Assembly (NCBI GenBank): GCA_964598225.1
Contig: CAZRBG010000113.1
Span: 1-9,649 of the forward strand
Reading direction: 5' to 3'
Length of the DNA stretch: 9,649 bases
DNA from: SG8-4 sp964598225
GTDB lineage: Bacteria > Planctomycetota > Phycisphaerae > Sedimentisphaerales > Anaerobacaceae
Position 1 is the first letter of the stretch, and the number at the start of each line of letters is the position of its first letter. The notes under the pieces were generated by a model, which saw only the letters and a list, made by a program, of their open reading frames with translations, ran no database searches and was not told the DNA's origin. Below, one piece after another: positions 1-5,863 of the stretch. The position numbers and the translations under genes are program-made.

Positions 1-1
1 T

Positions 2-124
2 ATTACGCCAGACCATATACAAATCGGGAAGTTATTTCATGCACGATCCTTAGTAGGACCACCTGGAATTGTACCAGGTGGCAAATTGAGAATGTGGAAA
101 ATTATTGAAAGGATTAGAAGATGA
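2..124 (+). CDS. 3' end of an unrecognised gene (partial, runs off the left edge)
   Basis: The second forward frame is open from the window edge through 40 codons and stops with TGA at 122-124. The translation (ITPDHIQIGKLFHARSLVGP, then PGIVPGGKLRMWKIIERIRR) reads like a real C-terminus with a basic helical end, although I do not recognise the family. The stop overlaps the ATG of the next gene as ATGA (121-124), the usual sign of translational coupling in a polycistronic message. The other forward frame open over much of this stretch stops at 106-108 and looks less protein-like. Only 40 codons are visible, so an open frame by chance is possible. Confidence 0.45.
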   Translation: MTPDHIQIGKLFHARSLVGPPGIVPGGKLRMWKIIERIRR

Positions 125-480
125 AGAAGTCAATAGTATGTGTATTGTTGGCGGTAATGTTGTTCACCCAAGGTTGCTGTAGCATCTTCACCTCTGGGCC
201 GCAAACCGTTTCGGTGGATTCTGTTCCGCCAGGAGCAACCGTCAAGATCGGTCCACATGAAGGTGTAACACCATATGAAGTATCTCTACCTCGCGGCAAG
301 GATTACACAATCACAGCACGATATGATGGCAAAGAAAAAACTCAACACCTAAATAGGAACATCGAGGGTTTGTATTGGGTGAACATCTTGTTCTGGCCGG
401 GACTTATCATTGATTTGGCCACCGGCAATATGTACAAATATGAGCCAACAGATTATCAATTCAATTTCACAACTCAGTGA
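121..480 (+). CDS. Small PEGA-domain lipoprotein
   Basis: The 119-residue product has a lipoprotein-type N-terminus: two lysines, a hydrophobic stretch (residues 5-15), then TQGCC. Lipidation is expected at Cys19; the lipobox is not canonical at -3. Residues about 29-75 form a PEGA-type beta domain (VSVDSVPPGATVKIG..., then VTPYEVSLPRG, then YTITARYDGK). The C-terminal part (WVNILFWPGLIIDLATGNMYKYEP) matches a widespread small lipoprotein pattern with a hydrophobic hairpin ending in 'D.ATG.MYKL.P'. The role is unknown; PEGA domains are generally surface or envelope modules. The start is supported by AAAGGA (108-113), 7 nt before the ATG, and by the ATGA overlap with the preceding frame. The gene appears more AT-rich than the genes to its right, which may reflect a different origin. 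Confidence 0.85.
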   Translation: MKKSIVCVLLAVMLFTQGCCSIFTSGPQTVSVDSVPPGATVKIGPHEGVTPYEVSLPRGKDYTITARYDGKEKTQHLNRNIEGLYWVNILFWPGLIIDLATGNMYKYEPTDYQFNFTTQ

Positions 481-498
481 GAACAATTTCATGCCAGC

Positions 499-530
499 AA
501 CTAAACCCTGGTCAAAGCCAGGGTTTAGTT
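499..530 (+). terminator. Perfect 13-bp stem-loop after the PEGA gene
   Basis: Arms 499-511 and 518-530 are perfectly complementary (core CTAAACCCTGG/CCAGGGTTTAG) around a 6-nt loop (512-517). It lies 18 nt after the PEGA stop, between convergent genes, so it could stop transcription from either side. There is no real T-run after the stem on either strand, so factor-independent termination is not certain; it may instead protect the mRNA 3' end. Confidence 0.55.
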
Positions 531-558
531 CTGACCCAATGAAACTTGGGTACAGAAC
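528..558 (+). terminator. Second stem-loop, overlapping the first
   Basis: GTTCTG-ACCCAA (528-539) pairs with TTGGGT (546-551) and CAGAAC (553-558) with one bulged A at 552, giving 12 pairs and a 6-nt loop. It shares bases 528-530 with the preceding stem-loop, so the two compete slightly at their junction. The following bases (TTGTTATACTGCTTTCTTG) are moderately T-rich. It reads as the second half of a tandem terminator. Confidence 0.4.
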
Positions 559-694
559 TTGTTATACTGCTTTCTTGTAGTCCTCGTAGGAAATACTAAT
601 TATCCTCGGTGTCCGGCTTAACAGAAAATTGGTCTGAGTCGACAATAATTCATGGCGATATTTGTCGACTGAGTTGAATCGACAATTCCAACGA

Positions 695-2125
695 TCAAGG
701 CTCGATGCTGACAATTATGCGGCGGTAGCTGTGAAGGTTTGGCTGGCCGTCGTCTTTGACTTCGACAATAATGTGTATTTTGGCAGTCTTGTTTACCGCC
801 GGAACCGTTAAGCTCGCCTCGGGGGCATTGCGGTTTTCGATCTTAATCGTGCCGTTGTAATCGCCCGCTTCCGGGTAGACGAACCAGTTGTAGCCCATAT
901 TGTCACCGTCCGGGTCGGACATTCCGGCAGCGCTGAGCTTAACGGTCTCTCCGGGCTTGACTGTCATGTTGACTATGGCCTTGCTCTTGTTATTTTCGAA
1001 GGCGGCAACGGGGTTGTGATTGGCCGCATCGAAAGACTCGGCTACGCACCAATCCATCCTGGCGGCGAAGTCGTGTTGAAAGGCCTCGCGCCATCTCCAG
1101 ATGGTCGCCTGGGCGGAGGTATATTCCACGCCGTTTTCGGCAACGACCGTGTCCATACAGCCTCTTGCGTTGGTCCATATCGGCTGGTTCTCGGCATAAG
1201 TCCGGCAGAAAACGTAACGTCCGGCCCAGCCCCCGTAGGACGGGCTCTTGCGGCTGCCTAATCCGTTGCTGACAAGTCCCAGAAATGAAGGCGTATCGCC
1301 TTCCATGATGTATTCCAGCTTCGGGTAGAGCTCGCCGAGCGGACCGTGATTTTTGATAATGTTTTCTTCAAGCCATGGATTATCTACAAGCTCGAACTTG
1401 TGAAAAGGCCCGTTCTTGTAGTGGCGGTCGCCGGAGATGCCCGTCCAGGTGGCCTTGTAGTATTCGTGGTGGCCAACCTGGCTCGGGGTGACGATGTAGA
1501 ATAAACCTGGAAACGTCAGCCGCATCCAGCGTCCCGAATTGTCCTGGTCGGAGATTGTATAGACTCTCAGCTTCGAGACAAAGGCGGCAAGCTGCTCGGC
1601 GCTGCGCTCATTCCTCACGTCCCACAGCGCCTGAGCCAGACAATTCGCCCCGCCCCAGACGCTGATCCAGACAGGACGCTTATCCGCCTTGTCGACAACC
1701 TTGATTATGTGGCGCGAGCCCTCGGAACTCTTGCCGGGCCCGACTCCTTCCATGCCGAACTCCGGCAGACCGGACTTGACGACGCTGAGCAGGTTTTGTT
1801 TCGTCGGATATCCCGGCGCGTGCTTGAGTAGATTGCCGCGAACCTTGCCGTAGGCTTCGATACGCTCGCGGATGTTCTCAGGCCGGACCTTGTCCCTTAG
1901 CCAGACCGACGTTGTTGCAATCAATCCTTCTACGTCGAACTCGTTCGAGTAGACAAGGAAGCGAACCATCGATTCCTCGTCGTCCGGCTCGTTGCTTATG
2001 TCGGTCAGCACGATCACCCGCGGCTTATCGAGTTTCTCGAACGCGACCTTCGGTTCGGCCAGTGTAGTCCGAGACGCCGCAAGTAAAATGATCAGACCAA
2101 GCATTCGGCAGGCGGTGCGCCCCAT
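695..2125 (-). CDS. Secreted Sde182/DUF1593 nucleoside-hydrolase-like protein
   Basis: The 476-residue protein (from ATG 2125) has a signal peptide (MGRTACRMLGLIILLAASRTTLA, split after A23). Next comes a nucleoside-hydrolase-like fold opening with VLTDISNEPDDEES, where D42, D48 and D49 match the calcium/ribose-binding Asp cluster of that superfamily. Residues about 374-476 form an Ig-like beta domain (VKPGETVKLSAAGMSDPDGD...). This is the architecture of 'cellulose-binding Sde182' proteins (PF07632 plus the Sde182 C-terminal domain), found in polysaccharide degraders. The substrate is not established; a sugar or nucleoside N- or O-glycoside is likely. ATG 2125 is preferred: AGGGA lies 7 nt upstream and the signal peptide is then well formed. 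An in-frame GTG at 2149 would add eight residues, and the frame is closed by TAG further upstream. The start lies among palindromes (2114-2179) that may be inserted repeats. A separate promoter precedes it at 2320-2348. Confidence 0.88.
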   Translation of the reverse strand: MGRTACRMLGLIILLAASRTTLAEPKVAFEKLDKPRVIVLTDISNEPDDEESMVRFLVYSNEFDVEGLIATTSVWLRDKVRPENIRERIEAYGKVRGNLLKHAPGYPTKQNLLSVVKSGLPEFGMEGVGPGKSSEGSRHIIKVVDKADKRPVWISVWGGANCLAQALWDVRNERSAEQLAAFVSKLRVYTISDQDNSGRWMRLTFPGLFYIVTPSQVGHHEYYKATWTGISGDRHYKNGPFHKFELVDNPWLEENIIKNHGPLGELYPKLEYIMEGDTPSFLGLVSNGLGSRKSPSYGGWAGRYVFCRTYAENQPIWTNARGCMDTVVAENGVEYTSAQATIWRWREAFQHDFAARMDWCVAESFDAANHNPVAAFENNKSKAIVNMTVKPGETVKLSAAGMSDPDGDNMGYNWFVYPEAGDYNGTIKIENRNAPEASLTVPAVNKTAKIHIIVEVKDDGQPNLHSYRRIIVSIEP

Positions 2126-2150
2126 CAGGGGGTCCCTGGGACAGCACACC
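2114..2150. repeat. Palindrome cluster over the DUF1593 start codon
   Basis: An outer stem pairs GGTGCGC (2114-2120) with GCACACC (2144-2150), with one G-U type mismatch. Inside lie CCCC-ATCA-GGGG (2120-2131) and GTCCC-T-GGGAC (2132-2142). The ATG at 2123-2125 (minus strand) falls in the loop of the first small hairpin. The structure would influence translation start; it may be a repetitive extragenic element. Confidence 0.45.
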
Positions 2151-2161
2151 GAAACGTGATT

Positions 2162-2179
2162 GGTGGGGCAAGCCCCACC
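2162..2179. repeat. REP-like palindrome GGTGGGGC-AA-GCCCCACC
   Basis: A perfect 8-bp inverted repeat with a 2-nt centre lies directly upstream of the DUF1593 start, followed by CTACG. Sequences of the type 'GTAGGGTGGGGC..GCCCCACC' recur as interspersed palindromes in several bacterial genomes, so I read this as a repeat unit rather than an operator. Copy number in this genome cannot be seen from one window. Confidence 0.5.
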
Positions 2180-2319
2180 CTACGGCCGGGCACGGAACAG
2201 AGAATACTATCACGATTATTCGGCTTAATGTGCGTAAGGATTGTTCGGTTCGATCTGTCGGGTGGTCAAATACTCTGCTGCTTCTCATTCGTTAATCTCC
2301 TGCGATTGAATTGCACAAC

Positions 2320-2348
2320 GATATACCAAATCTTCGCGGCATGTTCAA
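2320..2348 (-). promoter_or_regulatory. Sigma-70-type promoter for the DUF1593 gene
   Basis: On the minus strand, TTGAAC (2343-2348) and TATATC (2320-2325) are separated by exactly 17 nt. Transcription would start near 2313, leaving a leader of about 190 nt before ATG 2125. That leader contains a Shine-Dalgarno-preceded ATG at 2288 in another frame, and the palindromes at 2114-2179. Confidence 0.45.
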
Positions 2349-2461
2349 CACAATAAGAGAATCCCGTTCTGACTTTGAAAGGCGCTATCGCCGGAGGCAA
2401 ACACCCGGTATTGAATTATTTTTGTTTTTCGGGCAAAGTTCTCATTTTTCGGAATTTTATT

Positions 2462-2490
2462 TTGACAGGATGATTCCCGGAAAGCAGAAT
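2462..2490 (+). promoter_or_regulatory. Promoter-like pair with no downstream gene
   Basis: TTGACA (2462-2467, a perfect -35) is followed after 17 nt by CAGAAT (2485-2490; 4 of 6 to TATAAT). It points right, into the 3' end of the minus-strand hydrolase gene, where no plus-strand gene is evident. If active it would make a short non-coding or antisense RNA from about 2497 across the terminator hairpin. A chance match in AT-rich DNA is possible. Confidence 0.25.
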
Positions 2491-2544
2491 ATTCTTCAGA
2501 TATTACGCGTGGTGCGATTTCTTATCTTTTCTGAGCGACAAATC

Positions 2545-2601
2545 TGCAAAAAGAAAAGCGGGCCGAGCAAAGGAGTCAGGAGAGAATTCGGCTCGGCCCG
2601 C
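2545..2601 (-). terminator. Intrinsic terminator of the double-barrel hydrolase gene
   Basis: An 11-bp perfect GC-rich stem (GCGGGCCGAGC at 2558-2568 with GCTCGGCCCGC at 2591-2601) has a 22-nt loop. Read on the minus strand, it is followed at once by TTTTCTTTTTG (about 2547-2557). It lies about 110 nt beyond the hydrolase stop codon. This is a textbook factor-independent terminator apart from its large loop, which on the RNA carries CUCUCCU and ACUCCUU. Confidence 0.8.
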
Positions 2602-2708
2602 ATCCACGGGTCCCCCCGACCCTAATCATTATACGATTGACTGTAACTATAAGTTCAGCGAAATCAGCAGGTAAACCTGCCGCAACGATATGATTTTTGC
2701 GCGAATGT

Positions 2709-5639
2709 TCAGTGCTTTTTCACCAGGCGCAGAATAGACGGGTTCTCAAAAGGTGGCGTGAATAAGTTTTCTCCACTCCGAGCATCCATGTCTTTGCCAG
2801 TAATCAGTCGACCGCTTATAAGGTCGGTCCACTCCACTTTGTACGTTCTGGATTCGAGTTTTACCTCGAAGCTCTTTCCGCCGGTCTGAGGCTGATAGAC
2901 CAGATACTCCTTGCCGGGATTGGCCAGACAGTAATTCGTCGAACTCAGGTCATTTCGCGGCTCCAAGTCTGCCAAAGCGGCTCGTTCCGATAACCAGCGG
3001 GCAAAGCCCATGGCTTTTCGAGCAGGGTCATGCCTTGGATCGGGCTTCTTGGGTGAACCGATGCGGAAGTCCATGTAGTGGTCCATCAGGATGAAATGAT
3101 TGCCGCGTATCAAGTTCTTCCATATCCATTGCGGATCGCTGTTCCAGGGATTGATATGGTCGTTGTCCACGATTATGACTTTGTCGCCTTTGTCCGGCGG
3201 ATTCGTGAGATATTTCTTGCCGTATGGCGAAATCCAGTCGGCGGGACTGCCAAAGAGCGGCGGATTCTTAATCGGCGAGCTTGTCATGCCGACGGGGTGC
3301 TGTTTCGGCATGGACGCCTCGTACTGCTTGATGAACCGGATCATGTGATAATGCCATCCGATGGAGTTCGTGTGGCTCTCGTTGCTGATCTCCCACAACA
3401 CGTTGTCGAGGTCGTTGAGCTTGTCTATGACCTTGCGAATATAGGCTTCACGAAGCTTGACTATTTCGGGATTCTTGAGCGTGTGCGTCTCCTCGCCCTC
3501 GCCGTCGCCGTTTAGATCACCGTTGACATCGTTAACGTTGTTCGCAGAATTGTAAGGATGCCCTTCCCAGGCGTTGCCTTTCTTCGGATCGACACCTTTG
3601 GTCCCCTTCTGCTCGACGCTGAAGCCCTGAAACATCATAACGCTGACGTATATGCCGCGTTCGCCCGCCGCGACGACTCTTTCCCTGAGCCGGTCGAAAT
3701 AGGCCGGGTTGAACTTGGCTAAGTCAAATTTCGGCTTGCCGTCCAGCGCCTTGCCCGGGCCGGTACGAACGTAGGCCATCGGCTTGTAACGTATCAAAGT
3801 CTCACGCGGCACGAACTGCATCCACTGCGCGTGCTCCCACCGCCACATTCGCATGAAGTTATGGCCGCGCTCCTGCATGAAATCGAGATACCGCTCGTAA
3901 TCGAAATCGGGTGTCTCGCCCTCGACGCCGCGCTCTTGGAAATTCGCCCAGGTGTGCGAACCAGTCAGAAAAACGGCCCTGCCGGAGCCGTCGGTAAAGT
4001 ATCGCGAATTATCCGGATGAATCTTCAACGGGCCGGTCGAAGTTGGTGAATTCCTTCTCAGCAGCAGAATCCAGTCCCCGCCGCCGGGCGCTGTCTGTTT
4101 TTGATTGCTTCCGGAGATGGTTTTACCGTCTGCCCACTGGCTTTTTCTCGGATTGAACCATTTCGCCGCAAATTTTCCTTCGGGTAAATTTATCTCCACG
4201 CTCGGCGTTGTTTTACTGACATTAGCCTCTCCGGGCTTTGGGCCGTCCGGATTGGCCAGATAGATGATGTAATTATTGTCGTCATGTATGCACTTGAACC
4301 TGCCCGGCTCGGCGCCTACTATCTCATCGTCCGGCTTCATGCCGACCAGCGTCAGGTCGCTGTCCTTGAAGAACTTGTGTATATGCACGAAATCGTCCGC
4401 CCCGTGCTCGAGCTTACCCGCCTCGACGGCATCGAAGTAACCCTGCACACCCGCTTCTTTGCCGTTATAAGGCTCATAAGTCTTCAGTCCGCCATAAGTG
4501 GCGTGTCCGCCCGACAGCAAAGCTGCCCACATCAGCCGCCGGAAGAAGTAGCGGTCGTGCCTGGGATTTCGCCAGTGCTCGTAGCGGTCCTCGTCCAGCA
4601 CCATCGGCTCGGCCCGTGTGCCGTGGTATTCTTTGAAGATTTCGCCGTCAACCTGGTCCATATCTTCGAGCATTATGATGTCAGACCAGTCAGCGTCCAC
4701 AAAGTCGTATCCCTTGAAGCGGCTCTGATGGTTCGTCAACAGCGTCCCCCAGGGCTCACGTGCCGCCATGTCTTTGCCGATCTTGTCGATCGTCCGGCGC
4801 AGGACCTTCCTGCCGGTGAGCTTGCCGTCCGGCACGATTTCGCGGTCGTTCGAGATGCACCAGTGAATGTTGGGCAAAGCCGAGAATCGAGCCTGCGCGT
4901 ACCGAGCGATCAACTTCGCCGCCTCACCACCGGCCTCATATCTTCGCAGCTCTGCTGTGTCCTCGCCATAAGGTATCAGCTTGAAGATAATATGCGGATG
5001 TTTCTCCAGCGCGTACTGCAAACGCCTGTCGATCTCCTGCCAGTACTCTAGATTCAGTTCCTTGCGCTCGTTAGCGAAGAGAATCTGCACGTCCGAGCGC
5101 TCCTGGCAGAACCACGTGCGAATCTTCGTCGCCCCCATCCGAGCCGCCTGGTCGATGTACTCTCTCCACTTCGGCTCGGTCTGCGTCACGTAGCGATAAC
5201 CGGTATCGCCTATGTGCAGGAACCACTTGCCGTTGTCGTATGCGAATTGCCGTCGGTCCTGCTTGTGCAGCCGAAGCTTGCCCGGCAGCGAGGAGGCCCT
5301 GACCTCGAACTTGCCGGTCTTGCTGCTCAGATCGAAGACGTTTGATGATGATTCCCATCGCCATTTTCCAACGGTATCACAGTAAGCCCGCGCCTTGAAC
5401 ATGCCATCGCCGTCATAAAATGCGTCCACCGACACTTTCGAACCATCCGGCCGCTCGAAAACAACCTGCAGCTCAACGTCGAAGTACGAATTCAGGGACG
5501 TTTGTTCCGTCTCTAACGACAGCTCGTAAAAACCCCGATGCGGATACGTCGTTTGTCCCGCGAAACATGCGCTGCCAGACGATAAAATGCTGACAAATAC
5601 GAGGATGATTGATGAGTAAACCGCTTTTTTCCTTACCAC
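2709..5639 (-). CDS. Secreted double-barrel glycoside hydrolase (DUF5060 + two DUF4038/GH140-like barrels)
   Basis: The 976-residue protein has a signal peptide (1-27, cut after CFA) and acts outside the cytoplasm. Residues about 33-118 are a DUF5060-type beta domain. Residues 125-430 are a DUF4038 (apiosidase-like) TIM barrel, with NIHWCISNDRE at 258-267 and the likely nucleophile motif PMVLDEDRYE (345-354). Residues 435-530 are a 'collagen-binding/collagenase'-type beta domain (WFNPRKSQWADGK). A second barrel (540-895) starts again with HPDNSRYFTDGSG and carries NVLWEISNES, with acid/base candidate E754, and IIVDNDH (822-828). A second beta domain closes the chain (900-975). Likely role: cleavage of a plant or algal polysaccharide; the exact linkage is unknown. 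The start is GTG: GGAGGT (5645-5650) precedes it by 5 nt and the signal peptide begins there. A 7-bp hairpin sits in the leader (5669-5690). In barrel 1 the usual Asn-Glu pair reads Asn-Asp (264-265). Confidence 0.88.
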   Translation of the reverse strand: MVRKKAVYSSIILVFVSILSSGSACFAGQTTYPHRGFYELSLETEQTSLNSYFDVELQVVFERPDGSKVSVDAFYDGDGMFKARAYCDTVGKWRWESSSNVFDLSSKTGKFEVRASSLPGKLRLHKQDRRQFAYDNGKWFLHIGDTGYRYVTQTEPKWREYIDQAARMGATKIRTWFCQERSDVQILFANERKELNLEYWQEIDRRLQYALEKHPHIIFKLIPYGEDTAELRRYEAGGEAAKLIARYAQARFSALPNIHWCISNDREIVPDGKLTGRKVLRRTIDKIGKDMAAREPWGTLLTNHQSRFKGYDFVDADWSDIIMLEDMDQVDGEIFKEYHGTRAEPMVLDEDRYEHWRNPRHDRYFFRRLMWAALLSGGHATYGGLKTYEPYNGKEAGVQGYFDAVEAGKLEHGADDFVHIHKFFKDSDLTLVGMKPDDEIVGAEPGRFKCIHDDNNYIIYLANPDGPKPGEANVSKTTPSVEINLPEGKFAAKWFNPRKSQWADGKTISGSNQKQTAPGGGDWILLLRRNSPTSTGPLKIHPDNSRYFTDGSGRAVFLTGSHTWANFQERGVEGETPDFDYERYLDFMQERGHNFMRMWRWEHAQWMQFVPRETLIRYKPMAYVRTGPGKALDGKPKFDLAKFNPAYFDRLRERVVAAGERGIYVSVMMFQGFSVEQKGTKGVDPKKGNAWEGHPYNSANNVNDVNGDLNGDGEGEETHTLKNPEIVKLREAYIRKVIDKLNDLDNVLWEISNESHTNSIGWHYHMIRFIKQYEASMPKQHPVGMTSSPIKNPPLFGSPADWISPYGKKYLTNPPDKGDKVIIVDNDHINPWNSDPQWIWKNLIRGNHFILMDHYMDFRIGSPKKPDPRHDPARKAMGFARWLSERAALADLEPRNDLSSTNYCLANPGKEYLVYQPQTGGKSFEVKLESRTYKVEWTDLISGRLITGKDMDARSGENLFTPPFENPSILRLVKKH

Positions 5640-5668
5640 TTTCGACCTCCGGGATATGAAAAATCATC

Positions 5669-5690
5669 AGCCCGGCTACGGCACCGGGCT
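5669..5690 (-). promoter_or_regulatory. Leader hairpin upstream of the hydrolase gene
   Basis: AGCCCGG (5669-5675) and CCGGGCT (5684-5690) form a perfect 7-bp GC-rich stem around an 8-nt loop, 30 nt before the GTG. On the minus strand it is followed, after GATGA, by TTTTT. It could be a weak attenuator or an mRNA-stabilising hairpin. No clear -10 was found upstream, although TTGACT and TTGACA boxes occur near 5707-5731. Confidence 0.35.
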
Positions 5691-5774
5691 ATCAGAGCCA
5701 TAGAATGTCAAAAATTCACCGTTAAGTCAAGCGCCGCAACTGCCCGATACAACGAAATCATGCGGTGATTCTTC

Positions 5775-5803
5775 TTGGTTTTTCCTCTTGATTTCAGTAA
5801 AAT
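5775..5803 (+). promoter_or_regulatory. Sigma-70-type promoter for the cytochrome-dockerin gene
   Basis: TTGGTT (5775-5780) and TAAAAT (5798-5803; 5 of 6 to consensus) are separated by 17 nt. Transcription would begin near 5810, giving a leader of about 54 nt to ATG 5864. The pair lies in the 224-nt divergent region between the hydrolase and cytochrome genes, which otherwise holds only the hydrolase leader. Confidence 0.45.
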
Positions 5804-5863
5804 AATCGGTAGAAAAGGAATTGGTGGGTGATTCCATCGTACAAAAGATAGGGGAGAAAAATA

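Larger units (their letters stand above)
481..694. other. Intergenic region between two convergent genes
   Basis: It holds the tandem hairpins at 499-558 and, next to the DUF1593 stop, three related copies of TCGACAA: direct at 639-645 and 679-685, inverted at 662-668. The strongest fold pairs 637-645 with 662-670 (9 bp). On the minus strand this lies 25-58 nt downstream of the DUF1593 stop and could end that transcript. I see no gene here. Confidence 0.6.
2150..2708. other. Intergenic region between the two hydrolase genes
   Basis: From left to right on the + strand it holds the palindrome at 2162-2179, the DUF1593 leader and promoter (2320-2348), an AT-rich stretch (about 2400-2550), a plus-strand promoter-like pair (2462-2490) with no gene in front of it, and the hydrolase terminator (2545-2601). 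A small palindrome GCAGGT-AA-ACCTGC follows (2667-2680), close to the hydrolase stop. Forward open frames of 66 and 104 codons cross this region but have no ribosome binding site or recognisable domain. Confidence 0.55.

Noticed and set aside
59..81. CCACCTGG hairpin (8-bp stem) upstream of the PEGA gene
   Set aside because: It falls inside the probable upstream coding frame (Gly-Pro-Pro-Gly...Pro-Gly-Gly codons), which can explain the palindrome without a regulatory role.
2025..2288. An 87-codon frame with a good ribosome binding site upstream of and overlapping DUF1593
   Set aside because: Kept as a finding but not called a gene: the translation has no recognisable domain and its last 100 nt are the out-of-frame DUF1593 signal region.
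2156..2356. A forward frame of 66 codons near the DUF1593 start
   Set aside because: It starts within the palindrome cluster, opposes the DUF1593 leader and shows no domain or ribosome binding site.
2370..2420. GGCGCTATCGCC with nearby GGAGGCAAACACCC, resembling parts of a cyclic-di-GMP riboswitch
   Set aside because: The remaining conserved core and helices of that riboswitch are absent on both strands, so only a short chance resemblance remains.
2311..2625. A forward frame of 104 codons in the intergenic region
   Set aside because: It has no ribosome binding site, runs through the DUF1593 promoter and the hydrolase terminator stem, and its translation is basic and low in recognisable pattern.
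4284..5051. A forward frame of 255 codons inside the hydrolase gene
   Set aside because: It lies wholly antisense to conserved hydrolase barrel coding sequence. Its translation is Val/Leu/Arg-rich shadow sequence with no ribosome binding site.
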